Positions 46,133 through 58,671 of a stretch of DNA of 64,000 nt are shown one piece after another (the stretch's first letter is position 1; every line of letters starts with the position of its first letter). Under the pieces are notes generated by a model that worked only from the letters and a program-made list of their open reading frames with translations, did no database searches and was not told the origin of the DNA. This DNA comes from Nilaparvata lugens (taxonomy: Eukaryota > Arthropoda > Insecta > Hemiptera > Delphacidae). Made by a program: the position numbers and the translations under genes. The stretch lies in the NCBI RefSeq assembly GCF_014356525.2, contig NC_052511.1, positions 34,168,687-34,232,686 of the forward strand. Reading direction: 5' to 3'.

Positions 46133-46409
46133 GATTAACACAAAGTTCTGATCAGACTACATTTAGTACTGCTCATGACAGAGGACAGATGCTGAGTGAA
46201 TCCACTTCGCTTTTCTCGTCTTGCCGTGGACAGCTGTGTGATCGTCCATACTAGATAGACCTAACCAATGTTAACTGTGATTGGCAGTTACTATTCTCTA
46301 GAAAAATTTCCACCAATAGAGAGGAACGTTACAACTACAATTTAAGATACATTCTCCCACCAAGTGACAGCTATTTTTCCTTGACAGCTATAAATTCCTT
46401 GCCTTATAA

Positions 46410-46621
46410 GGTCGTGAACCAGACTGATACTCCAGGAAAATCGTTGATCTTCTCAGTACCACAACTTCTATACACACACTTACAGAGTCGACACTACACA
46501 ACGCAGAAAAGCAAGGGTCATGAACTAAGCTGTTGCTCCAGGAAAATTGTGGTTTTTCTGAGTACTACAACTTCTACGCACACACTGACAGAGTCAACAC
46601 AACACACCGCAGAAAAGCAAA
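46410..46621 (+). repeat. Two tandem 106-bp units
   Basis: GGTCGTGAACCAGACTGATA at 46410 and GGTCATGAACTAAGCTGTTG at 46516 start two units that share CTCCAGGAAAAT, CACAACTTCTA/TACAACTTCTA, ACAGAGTC and CGCAGAAAAGCAA. Confidence 0.8.
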
Positions 46622-47096
46622 ACAGCAAAATCCATTTTCATAACAGGCTAACTTCTCAGGCTAATTCGCATAATTCTCATCTCTCACAATTGTAACAATA
46701 AATACTGTTACAAATACAGTATTCCAATGTATGAATAAGTGTTCTTTTTTACAATTTTGATTGTGATAGTTTTCCCAGTATTTCGTAGTTGTTCTTGAAT
46801 TGATCATTATTAGTGGCGACAGTTGAAAATGTACTCTCATTTCACCTATTATTTTTTTCTAATGTCGCCACTTCATTGTTTTGAGAACAATATTGATGGA
46901 AGGATTGACAACAGTCATTCATTGCTAATAAGAAACTGAGAAGCCAACAAAGAAACTTAAAAGATAGAAAACACATTCATTCATCAAGTATGAATTGAAT
47001 CATATTGAAAACACAGGTACTATTCATCTATAATAACTATTTAAAATATCCAATTAAAGCTATATAAATAGAAATAAGAGCTTCTGCTACTACAAA

Positions 47097-47538
47097 TTAT
47101 TTATTTATTCATTCATTTATTTATTTAATTATTTATTTATTCATTTATTTATTCATTTATTTATTTATTTATTCATTTATTTTTTATTTATTTATTTATT
47201 ATTCATTTATTCATTTATTTAATCATTCATTTATTTATTCATTTATTCATTCATTCATTCATTCATTTATTTATTATTCATTTATTCATTTATTCATTTA
47301 TTTATTTATTTATTTATTATTTATTTATTTATTCATTCATTCATTCATTTATTTATTTATTTATTTATTTATTCATTTATTTATTTATCTATTTATTCAT
47401 TCATTCATTCATTCATTCATTCATTCATCATTCATTCATTCATTTATTAATTAATTAATTCATTCATTCATTTATTATTTATTCATTCATTCATTCATTC
47501 ATTCATTTATTTATTTATTTATTTATTTATTTATTCAT

Positions 47539-47581
<43 letters not shown>

Positions 47582-47770
47582 TTTTTTTCGTTTTTATTTA
47601 TTTATTTGTTCAATTCTTCATTTATTCATTTATTTATCTATTTATTTATTTATTTATTTTTTTCGTTTTTATTTATTTATTATTCATTTATTTAATCATT
47701 TATTCATTTATTTATTCATTTATTCATTCATTTATTCATTCATTTATTCATATATTCAATTTTTTTCATT
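47097..47770. repeat. Long TTTA/TTCA microsatellite
   Basis: About 675 bp of almost uninterrupted tetranucleotides TTTA and TTCA in mixed runs, with two TTTTTTTCGTTTTTA interruptions at about 47583 and 47657. Its length makes it prone to assembly error. Confidence 0.95.
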
Positions 47771-48189
47771 TATTTTCTCATCTTATACATGTATTGTTGC
47801 AGCATATTTTCCAATAAAAATAGAAACAGCATTAATCAAAAGAATTTTCAAAGTTGGTGCCAGTCTCTGATTTAATTATCTCCTATTGCCGATAACAGAG
47901 AGTGCTCCTTCCATACAGCTGATAGATTGATCGGCCCAAAACAATAAATATTTTACACATGATAATATTTTCCAAAATATTAAAAAAATAAAGTAATTCG
48001 AAATAAAATAAAATATCAAATTCTATCCACCACCTATCCTATTCCCTTCCTTGATTTGGCATTTTAGTGTGACGTCACATCTCGGAAGTGTGGTAAAGAA
48101 AAAGCTTATCAGTTTTGTTGTATATGTGTTGGGTCGTGCAGTATGATGATGTGCTGAGAACTCAACGTGCTTCATATGTGAAGGAGAGA

Positions 48190-48845
48190 TGTTCTGAACA
48201 AAGCTCAGGCTAGAGCTACCAGAGGACTGTAATTTTTCTATTCAAATAATCAAATACAAACAAGGGGTAAAATTTAATCTTCAATTTGAGCCAGGTTATT
48301 TGTACAGTTAAACTCTGCATCAATGAACAATAAAAAAGAGCAAAAAACTCACCAGATTTAATCCAAGCTTGACTACTTGCCCTTTTAAGCCTTTATTAGG
48401 TGTTTTGATCAGGTTCAGGGTGGGGTGAAATCTGGGAATAAGACAGGTTCTGGCTTCTGGGCCGTCTTCTCGTTGATTCTGTGTTCAACTTGCAGGCTAT
48501 GTTCGAACAAAGCTCAAACTGATTCTTTATAAATTCAAATCTGATTCAAATTAATTCAATTTAACACTATTTACGCTGTTATACTCATAATTCACACACA
48601 CTACACTCAAACAATCAATTACAAGAAATTTCCGATTGAAATTACATGACAAAAATACAAACTCGGTCTTCACAACAACAGGGACGAGACAAGACAAGCG
48701 ACTGCACGAAACATGAATGACTGGGGCTTTTTTTCTCGACAAGCCAAAACAGCTGGATGGTCGGCACTGGTGCAAACAAGCCTGCTATTGGCAGGACTGC
48801 AGTCTGGGATTTTGGTGCTACAGTTCGAATTCTCTGGCCAGACCA
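48190..48845 (-). repeat. BEL/Pao 3' LTR
   Basis: On the element strand it begins TGGTCTGGCCAGAGAATTCG and ends GCTTTGTTCAGAACA, so it has TG...CA ends. Bases 48846-48862 read, on the element strand, as a purine-rich tract (GAGGCGGGGATA) directly upstream: the polypurine tract. Confidence 0.92.
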
Positions 48846-48988
48846 TATCCCCGCCTCTGAAAAACTATTTTTCAGCCAAGTTACAAAACTGAGAAAACCA
48901 AGGAAGGGAAAAATCCAGACATGACAAAAAGAACAAAACACCAATACCAAAAAACAACACAAAAGAAAAAATGCAACAATCACCACAA

Positions 48989-51900
48989 CTATTGAGTTAG
49001 GAGTGGATATAATTTCATTACTAGGTCGAATATGGAAACAATGACACAAAAACGAATAATAGAGCGAGCAGACAGTATCCAGAATTTCTGTCTGATCAAG
49101 GACAACAATAACGAAGGTCCAGCATGACAATTCTTCTTGTGATGATAATCAATCAACATCGATACGAAAGCGTCGGATTTTGGTAAGATCATCTGATGAC
49201 AAGTCTCAAATTCCAGTCCAGCATGAGACAAACGACCGCCGACGCGAATCACACCTTTATCAATGAATGGAGACAGGCGACGTAGGCGCATAGAACAATC
49301 CTCTCCCTTCTCTAATTGCACAAATTCAGATGAAAAATGTATCTTCTGTACCACTTTACATAGATACCTCTCAGCAACATCGAAATCTGATTCTTCTGAT
49401 TGGGGTAAGATTTGTAAGAATTTGAGAACAAGAATTACAATTCTCAAAAGACAACCATGATCCGAACAACGACCAATCAATGAATATACTGCATTGCTGT
49501 TGCAATCAGGAGATTTTGTGACTGTCAACACTGACGGTTTTTTCGCCTCCGGTGGATCCACGATCCACAACTTCCATTTGAGTTCGGACGGGCCAATCGC
49601 ATTTGTCCTCTGCTATCCATGATGGACCTGAGAGCCACAACGGAAAGTTCACAAGTTCAACTGGTGATAAACCTCTAGACAAACAATCAGCGGGATTTTC
49701 AATTCCGGCAACATGCATCCACTCCTGTATACAAGAATCCTGTATTTTTGCGACGCGATTACCAACAAAAGTTTGCTATTTCGCGGATGGAGCATTAATC
49801 CAACACAAGGTGACTGTCGAATCAGAGAGTGCGACAATACGAGACACATGACAACATTCACTAATAATAGTGACTACTGAATTCATGAGTTCTGCCAACA
49901 AGAGTGCCACACACAACTCCAAACGAGGTATTGAAACAACTTTAGATGGTGCTACCTTGGACTTTGAACACAATAATACATTTCTTGGCTCCTCACTCTC
50001 CTTCTGCGACTCCACATAGATAACTGCACCATAACCAGACAATGATGCGTCACAAAAACCAATCAAACTGATGTGAGAATCCTGAAACAAACCAACGTGA
50101 CGTGGAACAGCAAATTTCAAAAATAGAGGCAACTCTTTTTGACAATTCTCCCAAAGAGTGCAGATAGACTCAGGTGGCTTCTCGTCCCAATCCACTCCTA
50201 ATTTCCACAGTTTCTGGACAAGACGTTTGAGAAATAATGTAAACGGTGACAAGAGACCAAGTGGATCATAGATACGAGCCATCACTGACAGAATAGAACG
50301 CTTAGTAGCGACGACCTCACCACTCTTGACTGAAAACTGAAACAGATCAGTACTAGGTTGCCAATTCAATCCCAAGATAGCCAAGGAGTTGTCTGCTTCG
50401 AAATCCTTGTACGAAAACGATTTCTCTTCCTCCGAGAATTTCTCCAACATTGATGGTGAATTTGAAGTCCACTTTGTGAGCGAGAAACCTCCTCCCTCAA
50501 ACAGCTGCTTGGACTGACGATGCAGCTCCGCGGCCTCTGACTCTGTAGCGACAGATGTGACTAAGTCGTCCATGAACATGTCTCTTGGTATTCTCGCCTT
50601 GGCTGCTGGAAAACGATTTCCATCCTCCTCTTCAAGCTGGTGGACGGTGCGAAGCGCCAAATATGGAGAGCTTGAAACACCAAAAACAACACAATTGAGC
50701 TGATAAATTTCGATCGGATTCTCCGGCGAAAATCTCCACAATACATGCTGATAACGATGGCAGGAATCCTCCACTAATATCTGTCGATACATTTGTTTAA
50801 TGTCGGCAGTTAGTGCGATTGGGAACAAACGAAATTTAACTAACAAAACAAAAATGTCAGTCTGCAATTTGGGACCAGCATGAAGAACCTGGTTCAATGA
50901 CAAACCCGATGATGTTCTGGAACCAGCATCAAATACAATTCGGATGGGCGTGGTAGTGCTGCTTGCTTTCACGATGGCATGATGCGGTATGTAGTAACCA
51001 CCTCGGTCTGTCTGATCTGCTACAAACAACATGTGACACTGATGTAGGTAATCGATCAATATTTCATGATATGAAATACGAGTATTGCTGTCAAGCTCTA
51101 GTCGTCTCTCCAAAGTCAGCAGTCTGCGTTCGGCGACAGCATACAAATCTCCCAAGCTGCTGGGCGGCTCCGCAAATGACAAGGCAACAACAAAACGACC
51201 AGAATTCACACGATGTACAGACTTCTGAAAATTTACCTCACACTCCAACTCTTCTGGTTTCAGTTGACAGCTTGGTGCAGGGCACGATTCCAACTCCCAA
51301 AAACGTTCCACAAAACTATCCAACGATGGACTACTAGCGAATGGACTACAGATGGCTGTAAAACAATTCGACACATGCGTTGTTGAAGTGAGAATCGGCG
51401 CTCTCCCCATCAGAATGTGACCAAAGACACTATTAACAGTCATCAATTCGTGCGATTCACCTATACTAGGACTCCCACGCAGCAAGTGAGGAACTAACTC
51501 CGCACCAATGATGCCATCTATTCTACTAGGAAGGTAGAATTTGTCATCAGCCAGTGTGAGATTTTCAAGATGATGAAGTTTGGATCTGTCGATTTCACAA
51601 GAAGGCAACTTGTCGATGATTCTATCCACCACTGTGGCATCCATCGAAAACTTGATGGTAGGATCCAACTTCGACTGAATCAACACACAAGTACGACCTT
51701 GAACTTCACTAGTACCACCACCGAATCCACGAACAACGGTTTTCATGTGCTGGAATGGTAGTCTCAAACGCCGACACAATTTGGCTGTAACAAAATGACA
51801 CTGACTCCCGGTGTCAACCAAGAAACGAACATCACAAAGCTGATCATTACAATCTCGAACATGTGCAGTGATGGTCGACAACACAACGGTCGAATTTTCT

Positions 51901-53204
51901 ACATCGTTGGATGTAGAACAACAACTAATAGGTGATGTGCCACCTGCCTTGGAGTTCGACGAGGACGCAACACCTTCATTGGAACTTGATCTGGAAAAGT
52001 GCAATAACGAATGATGAGATTCTCGACATTGAGCACACTGAGTTTTACTACGACAATCTCTACTCAAATGATCCACATCAAGACAACGAAAACAACAAAA
52101 CTTTCCTTTAATCAAACAATAACGATCCCAAGGAGTCATTTTCAAGAAACTTGCACAATCTACTAACCGATGACCCGGTTTTGAGCACTTCAGACAATTG
52201 GGATTTTTACTAGATGCATCGTTAGATGAATCATTAGATTGAACCACAAACACCTTTGATTTATTATCCTTTTTGTGCCTCATATTAAACGATTCAGTCT
52301 GTTTCTCATCAGAAGGAAGAGTCTTAATTTGCTTTTCAATGAATTTGACATAATCGGTATAAGTTGGCATAGCCTTGTCACGGACGGCCGATTCAAAATT
52401 TCTACGAGAACTTGGATCCAGCAATCTCAAGCCATGATAGAGGAATATCGAGTCTGACAAATCAGTGAGTCGCAATCTCTTCACTGCATTGATTGAACTG
52501 CAAAACCCATCCAAAATCGCAATACAACCTGCCTTTGATTCTGATTTTATTGGACAAAATTCAAAAATTTGTTTGAAATAGGCATCGACTTGCGCCCGTG
52601 GATCGTTATAGCGGGTCAATAATGCCTGCCAAATTATTTGATAATTATTAGCCAATGGTGGCAAATGACGACAAATATTTGCTGCTTGTCCAGTAAGTCT
52701 ACTTACAAGATATTGGACCTTCTGCTGATCGTTCAAACTCTTGTTGTCATGTACCAATGCCTTAAATAGTTCATAAAACACCGACCATTGAGTCTGGTTC
52801 CCATCAAATTTCGGAAGGTCGATTTTGGGCAGTACCGACTCGGACACGACCGGCTGTGCACTAGCTGCTGAAGCTGCCGAAGATTGAGCAATAGCATCAG
52901 TCGCCTCTCTCTGTTTGAGAGTGTTAGCCGCTACTTCAATATACTGAAACAGATCTAGATGTGAGTCGTTGAATGCTACAACATAGTCTTTATTCAACTC
53001 AAGTTCCAACTCATTAACCACTAATTCTGTCTTTTCATAATCCGAAATGGTCTGAGACACCCGAGGATACAAGATTAAAAATTGCTCAGCAACCTTTGGA
53101 TCAGAGACATTTTTAGACAGTTCATAAATCCTTTGCAATCTGGCATACAATTGTTCCAGTTTAGCACGATGCACCCTGATTTGTTTCTGTAATTTTTCCT
53201 CCAT
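48989..53204 (-). pseudogene. BEL/Pao gag-pol polyprotein, broken
   Basis: The likely start is the ATG at 53204 (MEEKLQKQIRVHRAKL); an open frame extends upstream without a better start. In order it shows a DUF1759-type gag region with LPKFDGNQTQWSVFYELFKA, zinc knuckles (CLKCSKPGHRLVDC, CFRCLDVDHLSRDC, CAQCRESHH), and an aspartic protease with FLVDTGSQCHF. Then come the RT with ALTADIKQMYRQI and the catalytic box MFMDDLV, and RNase H (LSDSTVTLCWI). A TAG at 49776 interrupts it; the same frame continues with HVAGIENPADCLSRG. Near 49550 a frameshift leads to the integrase zinc-binding region (HHKKNCHAGP...LLSLIRQKFWIL). The frame then ends at 48989 without the DDE integrase core, which has been deleted. 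Confidence 0.9.
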
Positions 53205-53741
53205 CTTGAACTCATACACAAAACAATTCAGCCCCGACAATACAAACAACAGACAATAAAACAAGAATGAGTTCAAAACTAAATGGAAGGAAGAATCACG
53301 ACTGGTAGTTATCAAAGTTAAACTTTGATTATCAATTCACAAGATAAGTTACTGCTGAAGACAAAACTATATGATTAGATAATGTTCTTCCAACAACTCA
53401 CAAACAAACGATAACTTGTTGAATTGAACAAACAAAATCATGCAGGTGATTAACCTTCACTAACATGTATAACAAAATGGACAATACAAAATCCAACAAA
53501 CAAACAAATTCCCAAAAAAGAGCACAATGAGCCTAGCTTCAGGAAAATTACAATTTTAACTGAAATAAATTTAATTTCAGACAAATACAAATTGACAAGA
53601 AACCTTGCTCTAGAACAAGGCTACAACAAACTCAAGTTGAGCATAGATCAGACCATTCTCAACATGCCAACATTGGACAAATACAAAACTGCTTAAATCC
53701 AATGTGTGTGAATTAATCAATAAATTACAAATTTAAATTCA

Positions 53742-53759
53742 TCACGGTTCGGTGGACCA
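53742..53759 (-). other. Candidate primer-binding site of the BEL/Pao element
   Basis: TGGTCCACCGAACCGTGA on the element strand lies 4 nt after the 5' LTR. It starts with TGG, complementary to a tRNA CCA end. The tRNA is not identified. Confidence 0.6.
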
Positions 53760-53763
53760 GAAA

Positions 53764-54418
53764 TGTTCTAAACAAAGCTCAGGCTAGAGCTACCAGAGGA
53801 CTGTAATTTACTATTCAAATAATCAAATACAAACAAGGGGTATAATTTAATCTTCAATTTGAGCCAGGTTTTTTGTACAGTTAAACTCTGCATTAATGAA
53901 CAATAAAAAAGAGCAAAAAACTCACCAGATTTAATCCAAGCTTGACTACTTGCCCTTTCAAGCCTTTATTAGGTGTTTTGATCAGGTTCAGGGTGGGGTG
54001 AAATCTGGGAATAAGACAGGTTCTGGCTTCTGGGCAGTCTTCTCGTTGATTCTGTGTTCAACTTGCAGGCTATGTTCGAACAAAGCTCAAACTGATTCTT
54101 TATAAATTCAAATCCGATTCAAATTAATTCAATTTAACACTATTTACGCTGTTATACTCATAATTCACACACACTACACTCAAACAATCAATTACAAGAA
54201 ATTTCCGATCGAAATTACATGACAAAAATACAAACTCGGTCTTCACAACAACAGGGACGAGACAAGACAAGCGACTGCACAAAACAAGAATGACTGGGGC
54301 TTTTTTTCTCGACAAGCCAAAACAGCTGGACGGTCGGCACTGGTGCAAACAAGCCTGCTATTGGCAGGACTGCAGTCTGGGATTTTGGCGCTACAGTTCG
54401 AATTCTCTGGCCAGACCA
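53764..54418 (-). repeat. BEL/Pao 5' LTR
   Basis: The second copy of the LTR, ending GTTTAGAACA on the element strand at 53764. It differs from the 3' LTR at about 13 positions and should carry the promoter for the element RNA. Confidence 0.92.
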
Positions 54419-54423
54419 AGAGA

Positions 54424-55014
54424 TAACGCATATACGTCATTGTCGTATCGTGTCGGCCAGTTTTATGAGGACTATATATAGCGGTGAGTTGATCAATAAG
54501 TATATATAAATATTGCCAAATTTTCCTGCATATTCTATCACCACCACATGTCTTACCTCATGCCTATTAATACTATTTATTAGTTGAGTTATTCGGAGCA
54601 ATTATGAAATATAATGAACCTTTTAAAGTATAAAAATATGGAACCAATTTCAATTCAATAGAATTAATTGTGAAGTAATAGTGGCCGAAGTAATAGTGGA
54701 TAATTCTAAATTGGGATTTCAACATTATAAACCTCAATACATATTTATGTAATGTCCAACAGATCTCAAAAACGGCTCTAACAATTTTTCAATGGATTTG
54801 TAACATAGTAGGTTTATGATATGAAAATTCGATTACACTAGGTCTCATCCCTGGGAAAACTTGCTGAAGGACAGAAAAGGATAATAATTACTATTCATCC
54901 TTGGAAAAACAGCTGATAATTTTGTCATCTGTCGATAGAAGTGAATGTGTGTGGGACTGAGAAAAAATAATGACTCATCTGTTGAATTATTGCAATCATT
55001 CAATCAGGTATTTG
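54424..55014. other. Flank with a diverged repeat-Y fragment
   Basis: At 54770-54940 the sequence CAAAAACGGCTCTAACAATT... with TCTCATCCCTGGGAAAA resembles the tandem units of repeat Y. Nothing else was recognised. Confidence 0.35.
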
Positions 55015-55167
55015 GTGCCGGTTGCACAAAAGCCGGTTAAATTTTAATGCTAATTAATTCCAGGAGAACCAATCGGAGGAGCCACCTTTTTGAAATGATC
55101 TTGTCTGGTTTGGTTCACGTGAAATTAATCAGGATTATAATTTAACCGGCGTTTGTGCAACCGGGCC
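55015..55167. mobile_element. 153-bp MITE with CCGGTTGCACAAA termini
   Basis: The left end CCGGTTGCACAAAAGCCGGT and the right end ACCGGCGTTTGTGCAACCGG are inverted. The interior is noncoding. Similar short elements with this terminus are widespread in insect genomes, from memory. Confidence 0.7.
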
Positions 55168-55744
55168 TTTGTGAGAGATTTTTGCATTCCCACTGGGATC
55201 TCAATCTCAATCCACTGTGATTGGATATAACCTTTCTGTATAAACTATAAATATATTATAATCTCGAAACAAACTTTTTATGATTTTGTACACCAGAGCG
55301 AAGCTCGGTTCCCCGATCAAATAATATTAAATCAGTCACAATACAAGTGTTAAAACTATTCTCCATCTTCAAACAATCTCTTTTATTGATTTTGTATTGT
55401 TATGTTTCTCTGCGCGGTAGTCATTAGTTTGTATCTTTGCAGCTGGAGCGCTAGTGGTCCACTGCCGACTTGATACTGTGCATTCCCATTGCATATTTTA
55501 TTTATCTTTGTTCTAGTTTTTGGATATCTTCTGAAGCCTTTGTCATTAAATAAATTTTATTATTGTATTTGTCAATTTGTTGTTCGGCTTCCGGATATTT
55601 TTTGCATCTTTTTAAAGATCAATTTTATTGGTGATTTCTTGATCAAGGTAGCACCTGCTTGCTATCCATTTCCTGTCTTCACTCTCTCATCGTTTGGCTT
55701 CTACCAGCAACTTCGTGTGTGTCTCCATTTATTTCTAATTTATT

Positions 55745-56330
55745 CGTGAAAATAACTAGTTTCACCTCGCCCTGGTTTACTTGTTTTATTTGTTGGATAC
55801 ATTTTTTCGGTTCTTTGGAGCCATCAACTTTGGAATTCGGACAATTATTTCATTTGTTATTTCATTTATAATTTGTCAACGTGCTCGGGAACTCTTGTGT
55901 GTGTAAGTTACAACTTGAACTTTCATCTCTCCTGAAAATAGTTTCACCTCGCCTTGTTTTACTTGTTTTATTTGTTGGAGACATTTTTTCGGTTCTTTGG
56001 AGCCATCAACTTTGGAATTCGGACAATTAGTTCATGTGTTATTTCATTTCTAATTTGTCAACGTGTTCGGAAACTCTGTGTGTGTGTGTGTGTGTGCATC
56101 TAACTTAGTATATGAAAGTTACAACTTGAACTCTCATCTTTCGTGAAAATAGTTTTCACCTTGCCCTGTTTGTTTATTTAATTGTTGGATATTCTCGACT
56201 GGTTCTGTGGAGCTATTTTCAGTTTTTCAAGACTTGAACACTTGTTCCAATTTTACATATTTTATTTCCATTACGGCATTCTCAAAATGGCTGCTTGCGT
56301 GTGTCACCGCGTCTATCTACAAGTTTAAAT
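55745..56330 (+). repeat. Three tandem units of about 180-210 bp
   Basis: Units start near GTTTCACCTCGCC (55759), GTTTCACCTCGCC (55941) and GTTTTCACCTTGCC (56152). Each contains TTTTTTCGGTTCTTTGGAGC or a variant. The second carries a GT microsatellite at 56079-56096. The array could be the 5' UTR of a retroelement or promoter-type repeats; no coding region follows directly. Confidence 0.75.
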
Positions 56331-56539
56331 TTGTTTTACATATTGCAGACTCTTGTTTTACATCGAGTGCTAACCTTGTTTAGTATTTCTTTATTTGCAT
56401 TGTGGGACTGAAAGTTTACCCATCATTCATCCTATTGATATTTATTGTGATATATTGCCCATATCACTGTTTAAAGTGACTCTCAATTGTAAATCGCATT
56501 TTACAAACATTGCAACTGAATATTTCCAAGACTCAGGAA

Positions 56540-56589
56540 AGAGTTTTCAATTAATGTTTCGAAGAATAGAAACATTAATTGAAAACTCT
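56540..56589. repeat. Perfect 21-bp-arm hairpin
   Basis: AGAGTTTTCAATTAATGTTTC is exactly inverted after the 8-nt spacer GAAGAATA. Confidence 0.88.
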
Positions 56590-56665
56590 TCCTCTACAAC
56601 TGGCTGCTGTTTCATCCGCATTTCAAACAAGTTGGAATCTTGTTTCTCTTCTGATGTGTCCATTT

Positions 56666-56803
56666 GAGCTATTGGAAGCTCACGCTGCCTTCGAAGGCCC
56701 TAGACCAAACCGGGACCTTGACTTTGGCCTATTCGAGCTATTGGAAGCTCACGCTGTCCTTGAAGGCCCTAGACCAAACCGGGACCTTGGTTCTTGCATT
56801 TAT
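56666..56803 (+). repeat. Two tandem 69-bp units, open as 23 codons each
   Basis: GAGCTATTGGAAGCTCACGC starts at 56666 and 56735. Read in the open frame of 56579-56884 it gives ELLEAHAAFEGPRPNRDL twice with small changes. Only two units are present and no homologous protein is recognised, so coding status is doubtful. Confidence 0.75.
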
Positions 56804-56884
56804 GTTCCGCAGCTAAGTATTTTTGTATCATCTACTTTGTATTTTTATACTGCCCTAATCTATTGTTTTTATCTTTCAGGTTAG

Positions 56885-58219
56885 GAATTCATGGTTGTTC
56901 ATGATCAACTTTACTTTATTTTTTGAGTTATTGCTCTTGAGAATTGTTTGTCAGTTTTTTGTAATCAATTCATGAATGTTCTGTGAACATTGCAATTATC
57001 AATCCTATTTAATTCTTTGATTATTGCTAAAGCTTAGTCTCTGCATTTTGTGATTAGGCTATTTCAGTATAGGCTACTGTTATTCATATAACCTCATGGT
57101 TAATTTCAACCTACCTGTTTTCTTTGTTAGTATCAAACCAGTTCAAATGTTGAAGCTTTGCAATTCAACATATTTACATCTCAAATTTCCTAGGTGTTGT
57201 TTGTTGTTAGAAATGACAATTGTAGGTTTAAACTAAAGACTACTTATTATAGACTCTGGTATTCTATAAACGTTTGTTTAGTAGCCATTACATTATTCCA
57301 TTTTTGATACCAGATAGATTATTTTTCTATGTGCATTGCTGTTATATTCATAACTTTTTACTGTCACTCATTAATAATTAAAATTCAAATTATTACCGTT
57401 TTCAAATTTATTTCATGTATTCAATTTTATTTCTTGTTCATGTGATTTGACATTCTTTAATGCTGATTAAAGTTTTGTATTTTACTAACCTACTTTTTCA
57501 TTTGGCATTTCACCTTAGCCTACATGTTAATGATTAGTTTTTATACTGAGTTGCCTAAAACTGTTTTGCATTCATTCCAGTGCACAGGTTTTTGAATGCA
57601 CAACGGTTCTTGCACTCATGTGGAGTTTCAGTCACGTGTCAAATCAATCAAGACACATTTGTTTCTCTTATTTCAGAATTTGATTTATTCTCTCCTATTT
57701 ATACAGTCCACTCTTTTCTAAGACTAAATTCCACAACAAGTTCTCATACCGAGTTTGCAAACAGGTGCCTGATTCTGTACAATTTTTTTGTCTCTTCGAA
57801 CTAACTTTTCTCTTGAAATACTCTCTTCAGAGAGTATCGGAATATCTCTTCCTTCGCTCTTCTATAGGCCTACCCTTCTCTGAAACTTTCCGACTCCACC
57901 ATTTCAAAAATATATAATCAATAAGTTAGTCCGCATAATGTGAGAATGCTAGAAAAAAATAAAGCCATAACCTGCACTTCTATTCTCAACAGCTGTTGTA
58001 ATGATTCTTGTAAAACACTCTAGAACTATTGTGATCCACATTTATACGGTAGTAGATAACAGAAAGTGCAGAGTGAAATCGATGAGGGAGACTTTTAGGA
58101 GGAAATCACTGGTATAGATTATGTGAGAAGAGAATTTCCCAGAGGAATTGAGATTCTCGTCTGAGCTCCAGAAAAGCATGAGAGGGGAACGGGTGTGGGG
58201 CAAGCTCAATTAGGAATAG
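56885..58219. other. No recognised feature
   Basis: T-rich sequence with many short frames; none is recognisable. Confidence 0.35.
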
Positions 58220-58345
58220 GCAACACAACGAAGAAGGAGAAGAAGGAGGGTAGGAGAAGGAGAAAGATGAGGAGTGGGAGGAGGAAGAGGAGCTGGAAGA
58301 ATTGAATGAGGAGGAAGAGGAATTAGTAGTGCTCAGAAGTAGTAG
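58220..58345 (+). repeat. Purine-rich tract (GAA/GGA)
   Basis: About 125 bp almost entirely of G and A (AAGAAGGAGAAGAAGGAGGG and similar). A polypurine tract of this kind may adopt triplex structure. Confidence 0.8.
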
Positions 58346-58671
58346 TCAAAGGGAAGGAAAGCGAAATCGAGGAAGGATAAAGAATCGAGAGTATAGGAAG
58401 AAGTGAAGAACAAAACATGTTGGTTGAATAAGTGAAAATCTTGACTAGTGGATCACAGTTCCCAGAGCTCTTGGTTTTAAGGCTGTGCAAAGGCTAAGAA
58501 TAAATTTTCTACTCGTGATATTTTTCAAAGTTTTTCGATTTGTATATCATCAAGCTATCAAAATGAAAAAGTTTTCTCAGGATAACATTTTTTTTCCGAT
58601 CATTACTTTTTGAGATATGAGCGCCTGAAGTTTGGATTTTTGGGACAGAACATTCCAAATACGGTAAGAGA

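Larger units (their letters stand above)
48190..54418 (-). mobile_element. BEL/Pao LTR retrotransposon, complete ends, internally deleted
   Basis: Two LTRs of about 655 bp (48190-48845 and 53764-54418) bound the element. The target duplication AGAGA is present at 48185-48189 and 54419-54423. The polyprotein runs on the - strand with gag, protease, RT and RNase H, plus the N-terminal part of integrase. The integrase core is missing, and the total length of 6.2 kb is short for the family. LTR divergence is about 2% by eye (roughly 13 differences), so the insertion is fairly recent. Confidence 0.95.

Noticed and set aside
46381..46695. A 104-residue Ser/Thr-rich coding frame
   Set aside because: It is the translation of two 106-bp tandem units, with a unit length not divisible by three and no homology recognised.
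47097..47770. CRISPR-like or satellite array with spacers
   Set aside because: It is a simple TTTA/TTCA microsatellite with no conserved repeat-spacer periodicity.
55489..55871. Small membrane proteins from T-rich frames
   Set aside because: Hydrophobic content results from T-richness; the sequence lies in and beside tandem repeats and lacks gene signals.
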